Assembly: GCF_021474405.1 (NCBI RefSeq)
Contig: NZ_JAKEIO010000019.1
Location: forward strand, 1 to 64,000
Direction of reading: 5' to 3'
Origin: [Streptosporangium] indianense
GTDB taxonomy: Bacteria > Actinomycetota > Actinomycetes > Streptomycetales > Streptomycetaceae
Length of the DNA stretch: 64,000 nt
Shown here: positions 1-7,388 of the stretch, in pieces
How the letters are laid out: each line of letters begins with the position of its first letter
Position numbering within the stretch: position 1 is the stretch's first letter
Translations under genes and position numbers: made by a program
Notes under the pieces: generated by a model
What the model saw: only the letters and a program-made list of their open reading frames with translations
What the model was told of the DNA's origin: nothing
The model's database searches: none

Positions 1-118
1 GCTCCGGGCCGGGCGGGGGCTGCGGGTGCGGCACCGGGGCGGGGTGCGGATCCGGTTGCGGCGGATCCGGGCCCGGCGTGGGCGCGGGCGGCACGGGGTC
101 GGGAATCGGGTTCGTCAT
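1..118 (-). CDS. Proline-rich hypothetical protein (N-terminal part only)
   Basis: The reverse strand opens with an ATG at 116-118, preceded by a good ribosome binding site (GGAGGACCT on the coding strand, about 121-129). The visible 39 residues are almost entirely Pro, Gly, Asp, His and Gln in a PxPxP rhythm (begins MTNPIPDPVPPAPTPGPDP). The gene runs off the left edge, so no domain can be assigned. Low-complexity proline-rich starts like this are typical of short disordered Streptomyces proteins or of disordered leaders on surface proteins. The start call is firm because of the RBS; the function is unknown. Confidence 0.5.
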   Translation of the reverse strand, partial: MTNPIPDPVPPAPTPGPDPPQPDPHPAPVPHPQPPPGPE

Positions 119-275
119 CAGGTCCTCCAGCCAGTAGGACGACTCCGGCTCTGGACTTCTCCCCGCCTACCCGGCCGCCGCCTCGACAGTCACTCCCGCG
201 CAGGACGGTGACGGGACCAGGTGGAGGTAAGGGCGCTGGGGTGGCGACGGTGGCCCGGGTCAGCAGCAGCCGGGG

Positions 276-620
276 TCAGAAGCGGCCGGGGTGGGCCCTC
301 AGCCAGTCCTTTGCCGCCGCCAGCAGGTCCTGATCGGCTGAGGAGGCCTCGTCGGGGTGGCGTTCGATCCACTTGGTGACGTACGGGCAGAGCGAGGCGA
401 CCGCGCTGTGCTCACGCCCGGCGAGGGCGAACAGCTCGCGCGCGAGCGAACCGGCGATGCCCTTGCCCTCGTGGGCCGGCTCGACGACCGTGTGGACGGG
501 CACCAGCGCACGCCGGGGACTTTCGAGCACGAAGTACTCGATGCGGCCGACGACTTCACCGCCGGACACGGCCTCCAGCCGGCCTGCCGCCCGGTCGTCG
601 CGGATCTCCGGGTCGCTCAT
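276..620 (-). CDS. Small GNAT-family N-acetyltransferase (COG2388/YjdJ type)
   Basis: A 114-residue protein resembling the short one-domain GNAT proteins of COG2388. The acetyl-CoA pyrophosphate loop is visible as VEPAHEGKGIAGSLAR near residues 47-62, preceded by the conserved beta strand that ends in LVPVHTVV. The C-terminal half has the CPYVTKWIERHPD stretch usual for this subfamily. A GTG at 624-626 is two codons upstream, but AGGAGG sits directly against it and about nine bases from the ATG at 618-620, so I use the ATG. The substrate is unknown; such proteins acetylate small molecules or act as protein acetyltransferases. It lies just downstream of panD on the same strand with a 33-nt gap and may be co-transcribed. 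Confidence 0.8.
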   Translation of the reverse strand: MSDPEIRDDRAAGRLEAVSGGEVVGRIEYFVLESPRRALVPVHTVVEPAHEGKGIAGSLARELFALAGREHSAVASLCPYVTKWIERHPDEASSADQDLLAAAKDWLRAHPGRF

Positions 621-653
621 GGACACGCTCCTCCTGTGCTGCGGGTGCGTCCG

Positions 654-1073
654 TCAGGCCCCGACGGCCTGCGGACTGCGCTGCTGCTCCGAGCCCGGCA
701 CCGGCTCGGACGGGTCGGCGCCCAGGGCCACGATCCGGTTGTCGTGGTCGACGTGCACGACCCGGGGGGCGAGTGCCCGCGCCTCGGCGTCCGTCACCTG
801 GGCGTAGCTGATGATGATCACGAGGTCGCCGGGGTGGACGAGATGGGCGGCGGCACCGTTGATCCCGATCACGCCGGATCCGCGCTCGCCCTCGATGACG
901 TACGTCTCGAGGCGGGCGCCGTTGGTGATGTCCACGATGTGCACGAGCTCGCCGGGCAGCAGATCGGCGGCGTCCAGCAGATCGGCGTCGATGGTCACGG
1001 ACCCCACGTAGTGCAGGTCGGCCTGGGTGACGGTGGCTCGGTGGATCTTGGACTTGAACATGGTGCGCAGCAT
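654..1073 (-). CDS. panD: Aspartate 1-decarboxylase
   Basis: PanD makes beta-alanine from L-aspartate for pantothenate and coenzyme A synthesis in the cytosol. The protein is 139 residues, the normal length. It begins [20 protein letters not shown] and contains the self-processing site HYVGS with Gly24-Ser25, where cleavage creates the pyruvoyl cofactor. The following [16 protein letters not shown] and the [17 protein letters not shown] core are family hallmarks. The start is set by AGGAG on the coding strand seven bases before the ATG at 1071-1073. The reading frame stays open to 1211, but that extension is not PanD-like and lacks an RBS. The gene is not beside panB or panC here. An inverted repeat lies about 115 nt upstream. 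Confidence 0.95.
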   Translation of the reverse strand: MLRTMFKSKIHRATVTQADLHYVGSVTIDADLLDAADLLPGELVHIVDITNGARLETYVIEGERGSGVIGINGAAAHLVHPGDLVIIISYAQVTDAEARALAPRVVHVDHDNRIVALGADPSEPVPGSEQQRSPQAVGA

Positions 1074-1187
1074 GTTGAACTCCTGGAAGACGGCTCCCTG
1101 CCGGCTTCTGCAGGTCAGGGGCGCCCGTAGTGTACATCGGCATGCCTTCGCCCGCGGATGACTGTCCGGGCCCCATGCTGACTGGAT

Positions 1188-1226
1188 CCCTCGACTCACC
1201 TGGTGAGTCATCAGGTAAGTCGAGGG
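1188..1226. promoter_or_regulatory. Nested inverted repeat upstream of panD
   Basis: Arms 1188-1202 and 1212-1226 are 15 nt with one mismatch around a 9-nt loop. Inside the left half lies a perfect 17-bp palindrome, GACTCACCTGGTGAGTC, at 1193-1209. The site therefore has three CACCTG-like half-sites. The compact nested symmetry suggests a repressor operator rather than a terminator, since no T-run follows. It could serve panD (minus) or something read rightward. The target protein is unknown. Confidence 0.45.
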
Positions 1227-1764
1227 ACCAGAACAGCCGCGGAGCCGGGCGACCGTCGCTCGACGCCTTAGCGGAAGACGCCCAGGCCGGTGCCGTGCGG
1301 TTGCCCTCGCTCAGCGATCACGGGGCGGTTCAGATCGCCTACTGCCGCCCGGCCGAACCCGGCAACACGAAGAGACCGCGTCCCTTCCCGCCGACGGGTC
1401 ACCGGGCCGGAAAGGGGGACTTCCGCAGTTACATCAGCCTCGGATGGACCGGCTTCACCGAGACCGACTCCGTTGCAGCGGGGGACGGCTTGATGACGAC
1501 ATCGCGGCCGTCGCCGTCGCTGTGGGCGCCCCGGGACTCCGGAGCGCTCCGCGTAGGTGGCTGGAAGCCGTGTTACGGCTGCGTCTGCTCCGGTGAGCAG
1601 GCGACCTCGCCGGCGATGCGGCGCCGAGGGGTATCTGCTCTCGACGCCCTGCTCCCGCTCAGCTCGTTCCTTCCTGCACCGACGCCCTCTGCTGCTGCGA
1701 CGCGGCAGCCGCGCGACGGATTCGATCAGCGTCGGCTTGCCCACAATGGTGTTATCAAGGGTGT
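1227..1764. other. Long stretch without a convincing gene
   Basis: Open frames exist on both strands, but they lack ribosome binding sites, show mixed third-position GC and give Arg/Pro-rich translations without recognisable motifs. I read this as intergenic or decayed sequence. The AT-richer stretch near 1735-1760 may hold the promoter of the SpoIIE-type gene, but no clean -35/-10 pair stands out. Confidence 0.4.
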
Positions 1765-4581
1765 ATGGAGGCATTCTCCGGACGCTCTCTGAGCCCGGAA
1801 CGTCATCCGCCCGTCGGACGCTCGCGCAAAGGTCGCGCTTCCCGGATGGACCTGCGCAGTGCGGCCGGTCAGGTGTTCCTCCTCCAGGTCGTCATCGTGG
1901 TCCTGCTGGTGGTGGCCGCGGTGGTGGGCATGGTGCTCCAGGCGGCGAATGACGCTCTGCAGCAGGGGCGACGGGAGTCGGTCATCGCGGCCCAGTCGTT
2001 CGCGAGTGCCCCCGGCGTGGCCGCGGCACTGCAGAGCCGGGACCCCTCAGCGGTGCTCCAGCCGCGGGCCGAGGCGGCGCGCAAGCGCACAGGCATGGAT
2101 TTCGTCGTCGTCATGAACACGAAGGGGATTCGTTACACCTACCCCTATCCGCGGGAGATCGGGAAGAAGTTCGTCGGCGCCATCGCACCGGCGCTGAAGG
2201 GCCGTACCGTCGTCGAGCAGGCCGGTGGGCCGCCTCTGCCCGCGGGCCGGGGGACGGGCGTGCAGGCGGTGGTCCCGGTGACCGACTCGCGCGGCAAGGT
2301 GGTCGGCCTGGTCTCAGCCGGAATCACGGTCAAGAACGTGGTGGGGCTGTGGCTGCCGCAGCTGCCGATCATCTTGGCCAGCGGCGCGGTCGCGCTGGCG
2401 CTGGCCGTAACGGGAACGACGCTGGTGTCCCGGCGGCTGCGGCGGCAGACCTTCGGCCTGGCTCCGGTGGAGCTTGCACAGTTGTACGAACACCACGACG
2501 CGGTCCTGCACGCGGTGCGGGAAGGGGTGCTGATCACCGACTCCGACGGACGGCTGCTGTTGGCGAACGACGAGGCGACGCGGCTTCTCGGACTGCCGGC
2601 TGACGTGCGGGGGCGCTCGGTGCGGGAGCTGGGACTGCCGGAGCCGGTCATGAGCCTGCTGTCGTCGCGGGAGGAGGTCACCGACGAGGTGCTTCGCGCG
2701 GGGGACCGACTGCTGGCGGTGAACAAACGGCCGACGTACCCGCAGGGCGACCGGGGAGGCAGCGTGGTGACCCTCCGGGACACCACGGAGCTGGCGGAGG
2801 TCTCGGGTCGGGCCGAGGTCGTGCGGGAGCGGCTGAAGCTGCTGTACGAGGCCGGGGTGAGGATCGGGACGACGCTGGATGTGAGGCATACGGCCCAGGA
2901 GCTGGCCGACGTGGCGGCGCCGCAGTTCGCCGACCTCGTGACGGTGGATCTGCTCGACGCGGTGCTGCGGGGGTGGGAGCCGACGGCGGGGGGCTGGCGG
3001 CATCTGCGCCGGGCGGCGATCGGCGGCGAACAGCGGATGATGCCGGTGTATCCGCTGGACGAAGTGATCGCGTTCTCGCCCCGCACCCCGCAGATGCGGA
3101 CGCTGCAGGAGGGGCGGGGGATGCTGGAGACCGACCTGCGCCGGGCAGACGGCTGGCGGGAACAGGACCCGGAGCGCGCCCGGAAGGCCCTGGAGGGCGG
3201 GCTGCGGTCGCTGGTGGCCGTGCCGCTGCAGGCGCGGAACGTACCGCTGGGCGTGGCGAACTTCTACCGGACGGCGGACTCCCCTGCGTTCGAGCCGGAG
3301 GATGTCACCTTCGCGGAGGAACTGGCCGTACGGGCGGCGGTAGCCATCGACAACGCCCGGAGGTTCACCCGGGAGCACGCGATGGCGGTGGCGCTGCAGC
3401 GCAGTCTGCTGCCGCGTGGACAGCCGGAGCAGGACGCGCTGGAGGTGGCCTGGCGGTATCTGCCCTCGGAGGCGGGGGTGGGCGGGGACTGGTTCGACGT
3501 CATCCCGCTTCCGGGTGCGCGCGTGGCCCTGGTGATGGGTGACGTCGTCGGTCACGGGCTGCACGCGGCGGCGACGATGGGTCGGCTGCGCACCGCTGTG
3601 CACAACTTCTCCACCCTGGACCTGCCCGTGGACGAGGTGCTCGGGAACCTGGACGACCTGGTCGTGCGCATGGACAACGAGGAGAACAGCGGTGATGCCA
3701 TGGAGGGCCACGAAGGGGAGGCGGTGACGGGAGCGACCTGCCTGTACGCGGTCTACGACCCGGTGGCGGGGACCTGCACGATGGCTCGTGCGGGACACCC
3801 CGAACCGGTGGTGGTGCGCCCGGACGGGACGGTCACCTGCCTCGGTGTGCCGGTCTCGGCGCCCCTCGGTCTGGGCGGCTACCCCTTCGAGAGCGCCGAG
3901 GTGTCCCTGCCGGAGGGTTCACAACTGGTGCTGTACACCGACGGTCTGGTGGAGAACCGCGCCCACGACTTCGACGTCGGGTTGGAGAGGCTGCGCCGGG
4001 CTTTGGGCGGGTCCGGGAACCGCACCCCGGAGGAGATGTGTCAGGCGGTGATCGACGCGCTGAAGCCGTCACGCCCCTCCGACGACATCGCGCTGCTGAC
4101 GGCACGTACCCGGATGTTCCCGCCCTCGCGCGTGGCCGAGTGGGACGTGGCGCCCGATCCGGCGTTGGTTCCCTCGGTGCGGGCGCGCTGCAGGGAGACG
4201 TTGCGGGAGTGGGGGCTGGAGGAGACCGGATTCGCCACGGAGCTGATCGTCAGCGAGTTGGTCACCAACGCGATCCGGTACGGCTCGCCGCCGATCGGCG
4301 TGCGGTTGTTGCACGGACGCTGTCTGATCTGCGAGGTCTCGGACGGCAGCGGCACCTCGCCGCGCCTGCGGCGGGCGGCGACCACCGACGAAGGCGGGCG
4401 GGGGCTCTTTCTGGTGGCGCAGTTCGCGCAGCGATGGGGAACGCGGTACACGACCCGCGGCAAGGTCATCTGGACGGAGCAGCTTCTTCACGACGGCGAA
4501 TCCACCGCCTCGGGCCTCGCACCGGTCGACTTCCTTCTCGACCAGTTCGACCTCGACCAGTTCGATGATCCCGGTTTGTGA
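1765..4581 (+). CDS. Membrane sensor with PAS, GAF, SpoIIE PP2C phosphatase and HATPase domains
   Basis: A 938-residue signalling protein. A transmembrane helix lies at about 37-58, an extracytoplasmic single-Cache-like sensor (DcuS/CitA type, with the YTYPYPREIGKKFVG stretch) at about 60-195, and a second helix at about 197-221. Then follow PAS (about 240-340), GAF (about 365-535), a SpoIIE/PP2C phosphatase (with GGDWFDV, MGDVVGHG and DDIALL acid clusters that bind metal) and a C-terminal anti-sigma-type HATPase (SELVTNAIRYGSPP). Such Streptomyces proteins reset anti-anti-sigma factors and bind sigma factors in partner-switching cascades. The ATG at 1765 has AAGGG close by; an ATG at 1846 begins nearer the first helix and is a real alternative. 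The tail ends in an acidic LDQFDLDQFDD repeat. The ligand is not predictable. Confidence 0.9.
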   Translation: MEAFSGRSLSPERHPPVGRSRKGRASRMDLRSAAGQVFLLQVVIVVLLVVAAVVGMVLQAANDALQQGRRESVIAAQSFASAPGVAAALQSRDPSAVLQPRAEAARKRTGMDFVVVMNTKGIRYTYPYPREIGKKFVGAIAPALKGRTVVEQAGGPPLPAGRGTGVQAVVPVTDSRGKVVGLVSAGITVKNVVGLWLPQLPIILASGAVALALAVTGTTLVSRRLRRQTFGLAPVELAQLYEHHDAVLHAVREGVLITDSDGRLLLANDEATRLLGLPADVRGRSVRELGLPEPVMSLLSSREEVTDEVLRAGDRLLAVNKRPTYPQGDRGGSVVTLRDTTELAEVSGRAEVVRERLKLLYEAGVRIGTTLDVRHTAQELADVAAPQFADLVTVDLLDAVLRGWEPTAGGWRHLRRAAIGGEQRMMPVYPLDEVIAFSPRTPQMRTLQEGRGMLETDLRRADGWREQDPERARKALEGGLRSLVAVPLQARNVPLGVANFYRTADSPAFEPEDVTFAEELAVRAAVAIDNARRFTREHAMAVALQRSLLPRGQPEQDALEVAWRYLPSEAGVGGDWFDVIPLPGARVALVMGDVVGHGLHAAATMGRLRTAVHNFSTLDLPVDEVLGNLDDLVVRMDNEENSGDAMEGHEGEAVTGATCLYAVYDPVAGTCTMARAGHPEPVVVRPDGTVTCLGVPVSAPLGLGGYPFESAEVSLPEGSQLVLYTDGLVENRAHDFDVGLERLRRALGGSGNRTPEEMCQAVIDALKPSRPSDDIALLTARTRMFPPSRVAEWDVAPDPALVPSVRARCRETLREWGLEETGFATELIVSELVTNAIRYGSPPIGVRLLHGRCLICEVSDGSGTSPRLRRAATTDEGGRGLFLVAQFAQRWGTRYTTRGKVIWTEQLLHDGESTASGLAPVDFLLDQFDLDQFDDPGL

Positions 4582-4962
4582 GCCGACCTTGACCCCGGGC
4601 GCCATGGACAGCGGCATGTCCGGCGTAACGAGCCCCTTCGGCCCGTTCGACGGGGCTTGACTCCGGGGACCGGCGTCGCCCGGCTCGCTTGACGGCTGTC
4701 GGGACGCGAACGTCGCCTTGGCGCGAGGAGATCGGGCGGAACCGTCTGGACTTGCGCTCCGAGGTCCATGGAGCCCGCCGCTTTTCCGCCCGTCGGGAGC
4801 AGGCAGGGCGTGGCCTACATCCGGAGCATGGAGATGGCCCCTGCTGAGGCGCATGCAGCGTGACGCGCATCAGCCCGTCGCCACACACGCACGACGCACC
4901 TTTCGGCGGCTGTCTCAGGTCCGACCCCAGGCAGTGGCAAAGCTTCGGAAAGGGAATGGCTC
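4582..4962. other. Intergenic region, no gene seen
   Basis: This 381-nt stretch separates the SpoIIE-type gene from the DUF2267 gene. Open frames on the minus strand are Arg/Pro-rich continuations antisense to the upstream gene and have no RBS. I see no RNA gene. Its right end carries the RBS (AAAGGG) of the next gene. Confidence 0.4.
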
Positions 4963-5340
4963 ATGGACTACAACACCTTCCTAGACACCATCACCCGGCG
5001 CGCCCCCGTCCCCCCGGAGAAGGCGGAGCCCCTCACCCGCGCCACCCTGACAACCCTGGCCGAGCGGCTCACCAGGGGTGAGGCGGAGGACCTCGCGTCC
5101 GAACTGCCCAAGCCGATGAAGGAACCGCTGGTCTCCCCCACTCCGGAGGCCGAACGCTTCGGACTCGACGAGTTCATCAACCGGGTGAGCCAGCGAGCAG
5201 GGGTGAGCCCGGACGAGGCCCGCGAGGGCGTACGGGCCGAGCTGAGCACCCTGAGGGACGCGGTCAGCGACGGCGAGTTCCGCCAGGTGATGTCCCAGCT
5301 GCCCCGGGACTTCGAGGCTCTCGTCGGCGCCCCGGGCTAG
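4963..5340 (+). CDS. DUF2267 domain protein
   Basis: A 125-residue helical protein matching the DUF2267 pattern: an N-terminal MDYNTFLDTI, then alternating helices with RATLTTLAERLTRGEAEDL and the second repeat beginning ERFGLDEFINRVSQRAGVS. These small soluble proteins are common in actinobacteria and cyanobacteria. They have no established biochemical role and often sit near stress or envelope genes. AAAGGG lies 8-13 nt before the ATG. The next gene starts 8 nt after the stop with its own AAGGAG, so the two form an operon. Confidence 0.8.
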   Translation: MDYNTFLDTITRRAPVPPEKAEPLTRATLTTLAERLTRGEAEDLASELPKPMKEPLVSPTPEAERFGLDEFINRVSQRAGVSPDEAREGVRAELSTLRDAVSDGEFRQVMSQLPRDFEALVGAPG

Positions 5341-5348
5341 AAGGAGCC

Positions 5349-5576
5349 ATGACCGACGAGGTCGGCGCCCTCAAGGAGACGGAAACGGCCGGACTCACGG
5401 CGGCCACCTTCACCCTGGTCGAGGGGCGGACGCCCTGCGTCCCGGGCACCTCTGGCGACATCGAGGCCGAGGTCTCGCAGGGGCCGTTTCTCCGTGACGT
5501 GCGGGTCATCTCCGACTGGCAGATCCGTCCGAGGCGGACTCGGACTCGGCATGAAATCGCCGGAGGATCGCATTAA
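5349..5576 (+). pseudogene. Truncated N-terminus of a glycogen-debranching-type protein
   Basis: A perfect AAGGAG at 5341-5346 precedes an ATG. The first ~55 residues match the start of Streptomyces glycogen-debranching N-terminal-domain proteins: LKETETAGLTAATFTLVEG, then GDIEAEVSQGPFLRDVRVIS, where intact members read roughly GLFVRDTRVLS. After ISDWQIR the homology stops and the frame ends after 75 residues, against roughly 700 expected. Most of the gene has been lost and replaced by unrelated sequence. Transcription with the DUF2267 gene may persist, giving a non-functional peptide. This family assignment is from memory of the conserved N-terminus. Confidence 0.6.
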
Positions 5577-5946
5577 GCAACGGACAGTTCCGTCGCCGCG
5601 GATTCGTGTCACGCGCACCAGCACCGGGTGCCCAGGTCCGCTCCTCCCAGGCGGCCGTGTCGCACGTGCTGGAGGGAGGTGAGGAGGGGCGAGCGGGCGA
5701 TGCTGAACAGGCCGGAGGGCAGGTCCATTCCGGGGTACGCGACGAAGCCACCCCAGAGACCAGCTGCCGCTGGAGGGCTGTGCGTGCGTCCCTCAGTCGG
5801 CGCAGCTCCAGCGCGTCCTCACGTCGGCGGCGCCTTGGACTGGGGAGCACAGGTCGCCGCCCGCCATGGACCACGTGGCCGCCATGGGGCCGTACAGGGC
5901 CGAGGCCGGATACCTCAACGTGCCAGGCGCAAGATCTCAGGTGGCG
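5577..5946. other. Scrambled region with a possible minus-strand coding remnant
   Basis: No intact gene is seen. On the minus strand, frame 5609-5818 reads as about 69 residues with very high third-position GC and protein-like composition (includes LWGGFVAYPGMDLPSGLFS). It has no start codon with an RBS and no partner sequence on either side. This looks like the rear part of a gene whose front was deleted. I do not recognise the family. It directly follows the truncated debranching gene, so this is probably a deletion or rearrangement scar. Confidence 0.3.
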
Positions 5947-6111
5947 CTAAGCGTCGTCGCCCCGCTCGCCCTCGGCCTGGGACGGCTCGCTCCGGGGGAC
6001 GTCCGGGTGCCGTTCCGTTGCGGTGCGCTCGCCCGTCTCGTCCCGCTCGCCCTCGGCCTGCGAGGGTGTGCGCGAGTACCAGGCGTCGTAATCAGGGGCT
6101 CCGGATTTCAT
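5947..6111 (-). CDS. Small acidic hypothetical protein with a duplicated SQAEGER motif
   Basis: A 54-residue reading frame begins at the ATG at 6109-6111. It is preceded by an ideal ribosome binding site (AAGGAGG on the coding strand, five bases away). It is Glu/Arg/Asp-rich, starts MKSGAPDYDAWYSRTP and carries SQAEGER twice (near residues 17-23 and 44-50). No transmembrane segment or known domain is visible; it looks disordered. The RBS and consistent GC3 support translation. It overlaps another open frame on the same strand by about 20 nt. Function is unknown. Confidence 0.55.
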   Translation of the reverse strand: MKSGAPDYDAWYSRTPSQAEGERDETGERTATERHPDVPRSEPSQAEGERGDDA

Positions 6112-6242
6112 GACGGGCCTCCTTCGTCGCTCCCGTCCATCCTCCCAGCTTGTCCGGGGCCTCCGCGACGTGCGCCTTCTCCGACATCGCCTCGACGTAC
6201 CCGAAGGCGAAGCCGATCGACTGGTGCTCGAAGGGTGTACCG
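6092..6242 (-). pseudogene. Possible 3' remnant of an unidentified gene
   Basis: On the minus strand an open frame ending at 6092 reads like real protein: TPFEHQSIGFAFGYVEAM, then SEKAHVAEAPDKLGGWTGAT. It has strong third-position GC, but there is no start codon before a stop inside the neighbouring SDR gene. An internal ATG at 6185-6187 could start a 31-residue peptide with only a weak RBS. Its end overlaps the start of the small acidic gene in another frame. I read it as a decayed gene end, though a short overlapping peptide is possible. Family not recognised. Confidence 0.3.
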
Positions 6243-6905
6243 TCAGCCGCCGGCCACGGCGCGCACCGCCTCCCCGACCGGGGTGGACCCGCTGATCAGC
6301 TCGAGGATGCGTCCGGCGGTCCTGGGCTCGTGGAGCAGGGCGGCGAGCACCGCAGCCACGTCGTCGCGCGGCACCTGACCGCGGTCGGTGTGCTCGGCGA
6401 GCGTGACGCGGCCGGTACCGGGGTCGTCGGTCAGCGTGCCCGGGCGCACAATCGTCCAGTCCAGTCCCGGACGAGAGGCGATGTCGGCGTCCGCCTCGCC
6501 CTTGGCCTTCAGGTAGGCGGCGAACACCGGGTCGGTGCCGGGCGGCGGCGGGCTGTCCACGCCCATCGCGGAGATCACCAGGAAGCGGCGCGTACCGGCG
6601 CGCTCGGCCGCGTCTGCGAGGAGGATGGCCGCGTTCCGGTCCACCGTCTGCTTGCGGGCCGCGCCGCTGCCCGGTCCGGCGCCCGCGGCGAACAGTGCCG
6701 CGTCGGCACCGCCAAGGTGGCCGGCCACCTCGTCCACCGAGGCGTGCTCCAGATCGCACACCACCGGTTCCGCACCGTCCGCGCGCAGGTCGTCGGCGTG
6801 GTCCGGGTTGCGAATCAACCCTGTGACGTTGTCGCCGCGTGCCGAGAGCAGCGTGGTCAGCCGGCGCGCGATCTTTCCGTGTCCACCCGCGATCACCATG
6901 TGCAT
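6243..6905 (-). CDS. NmrA/YwnB-like NAD(P)-binding SDR
   Basis: A 220-residue atypical short-chain dehydrogenase. It begins MHMVIAGGHGKIARRLTTLL, containing the Gly-rich dinucleotide loop GGHGKI. The ADGAEPVVCDLE, ISAMGVDSPPP and TIVRPGTLTD strands are typical of NmrA/HIM1-like sugar-epimerase relatives (YwnB, SCO-type NAD(P)H-binding proteins). Members bind NADPH and may act as redox sensors or small oxidoreductases; the substrate here is unknown. The chosen ATG is at 6903-6905; the frame is open 40 codons further, but that part lacks family similarity. The RBS is weak. It is divergent from the hydrazine-type operon and not obviously part of it. Confidence 0.75.
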   Translation of the reverse strand: MHMVIAGGHGKIARRLTTLLSARGDNVTGLIRNPDHADDLRADGAEPVVCDLEHASVDEVAGHLGGADAALFAAGAGPGSGAARKQTVDRNAAILLADAAERAGTRRFLVISAMGVDSPPPPGTDPVFAAYLKAKGEADADIASRPGLDWTIVRPGTLTDDPGTGRVTLAEHTDRGQVPRDDVAAVLAALLHEPRTAGRILELISGSTPVGEAVRAVAGG

Positions 6906-7297
6906 GGGGTCATTCTTGCCACACGCGACCGCTCCTGCCGGCCTGCGGGACTGCCGCGGCAGGTCGGGTCCCACGGTTGCCGCACAGTCGGCGTGCGGGT
7001 GCACCGCGCTGGTGCGCGAGACCACCCGCCCACCGGGTCGCGCCGCAGGTGCTCGGGGATGCGCGATCGCGATTCTGTCGTCAGGAGCACGCGAGCCGGG
7101 CCGCGAGAGAGTGCTGTTCCTTGTGGAGCAGGGCGATACCTGGCCCGTGCCCGGCCGGCCGAGGGGACGTCGCGCCGCTGAGCACCTTCACCAAGGCGTT
7201 CGGTCGCTTCCGGGAGTCGAACTGACACTGACGGGGCTCGCGTTCCGGAAAATGTTCGGCCCGGGCTCGCTCTCGCAGACGATTTTGCGGTGATCCA
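6906..7297. other. Intergenic region upstream of the biosynthetic operon
   Basis: No gene with an RBS is seen. A minus-strand frame ending at 7081 has a GC3-rich, protein-like last third (SGATSPRPAGHGPGIALLHK) but an unconvincing front, so it may be another decayed remnant. No regulatory gene lies between the SDR and the operon. Confidence 0.35.
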
Positions 7298-7327
7298 TTG
7301 ACCGGGACCAAGACGCCCGGATAGAAA
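7298..7327 (+). promoter_or_regulatory. Candidate promoter of the biosynthetic operon
   Basis: TTGACC at 7298-7303 and TAGAAA at 7322-7327 are separated by 18 nt and resemble the -35/-10 of vegetative-type streptomycete promoters. They would give a leader of roughly 55 nt before the TTG start at 7389. GGGGGA at 7376-7381 is the likely RBS. No operator palindrome is evident between them. Confidence 0.4.
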
Positions 7328-7388
7328 GATCACGACCAGGACCGCGATCCGAGTCCGGTCCAACAGCTGCACCCCGGGGGATTTCGCT

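Noticed and set aside
1074..1211. Longer panD start at 1211
   Set aside because: The added 46 residues have no PanD similarity, include four Cys at random and lack an RBS, whereas the start at 1073 has AGGAG and gives normal length.
1130..1792. Plus-strand frame of 220 codons
   Set aside because: No RBS, uneven codon third positions, and it runs into the next gene in another frame.
7081..7311. Minus-strand small gene of 76 codons before the operon
   Set aside because: Only the last third looks protein-like, there is no RBS, and the front overlaps the promoter region of the operon.
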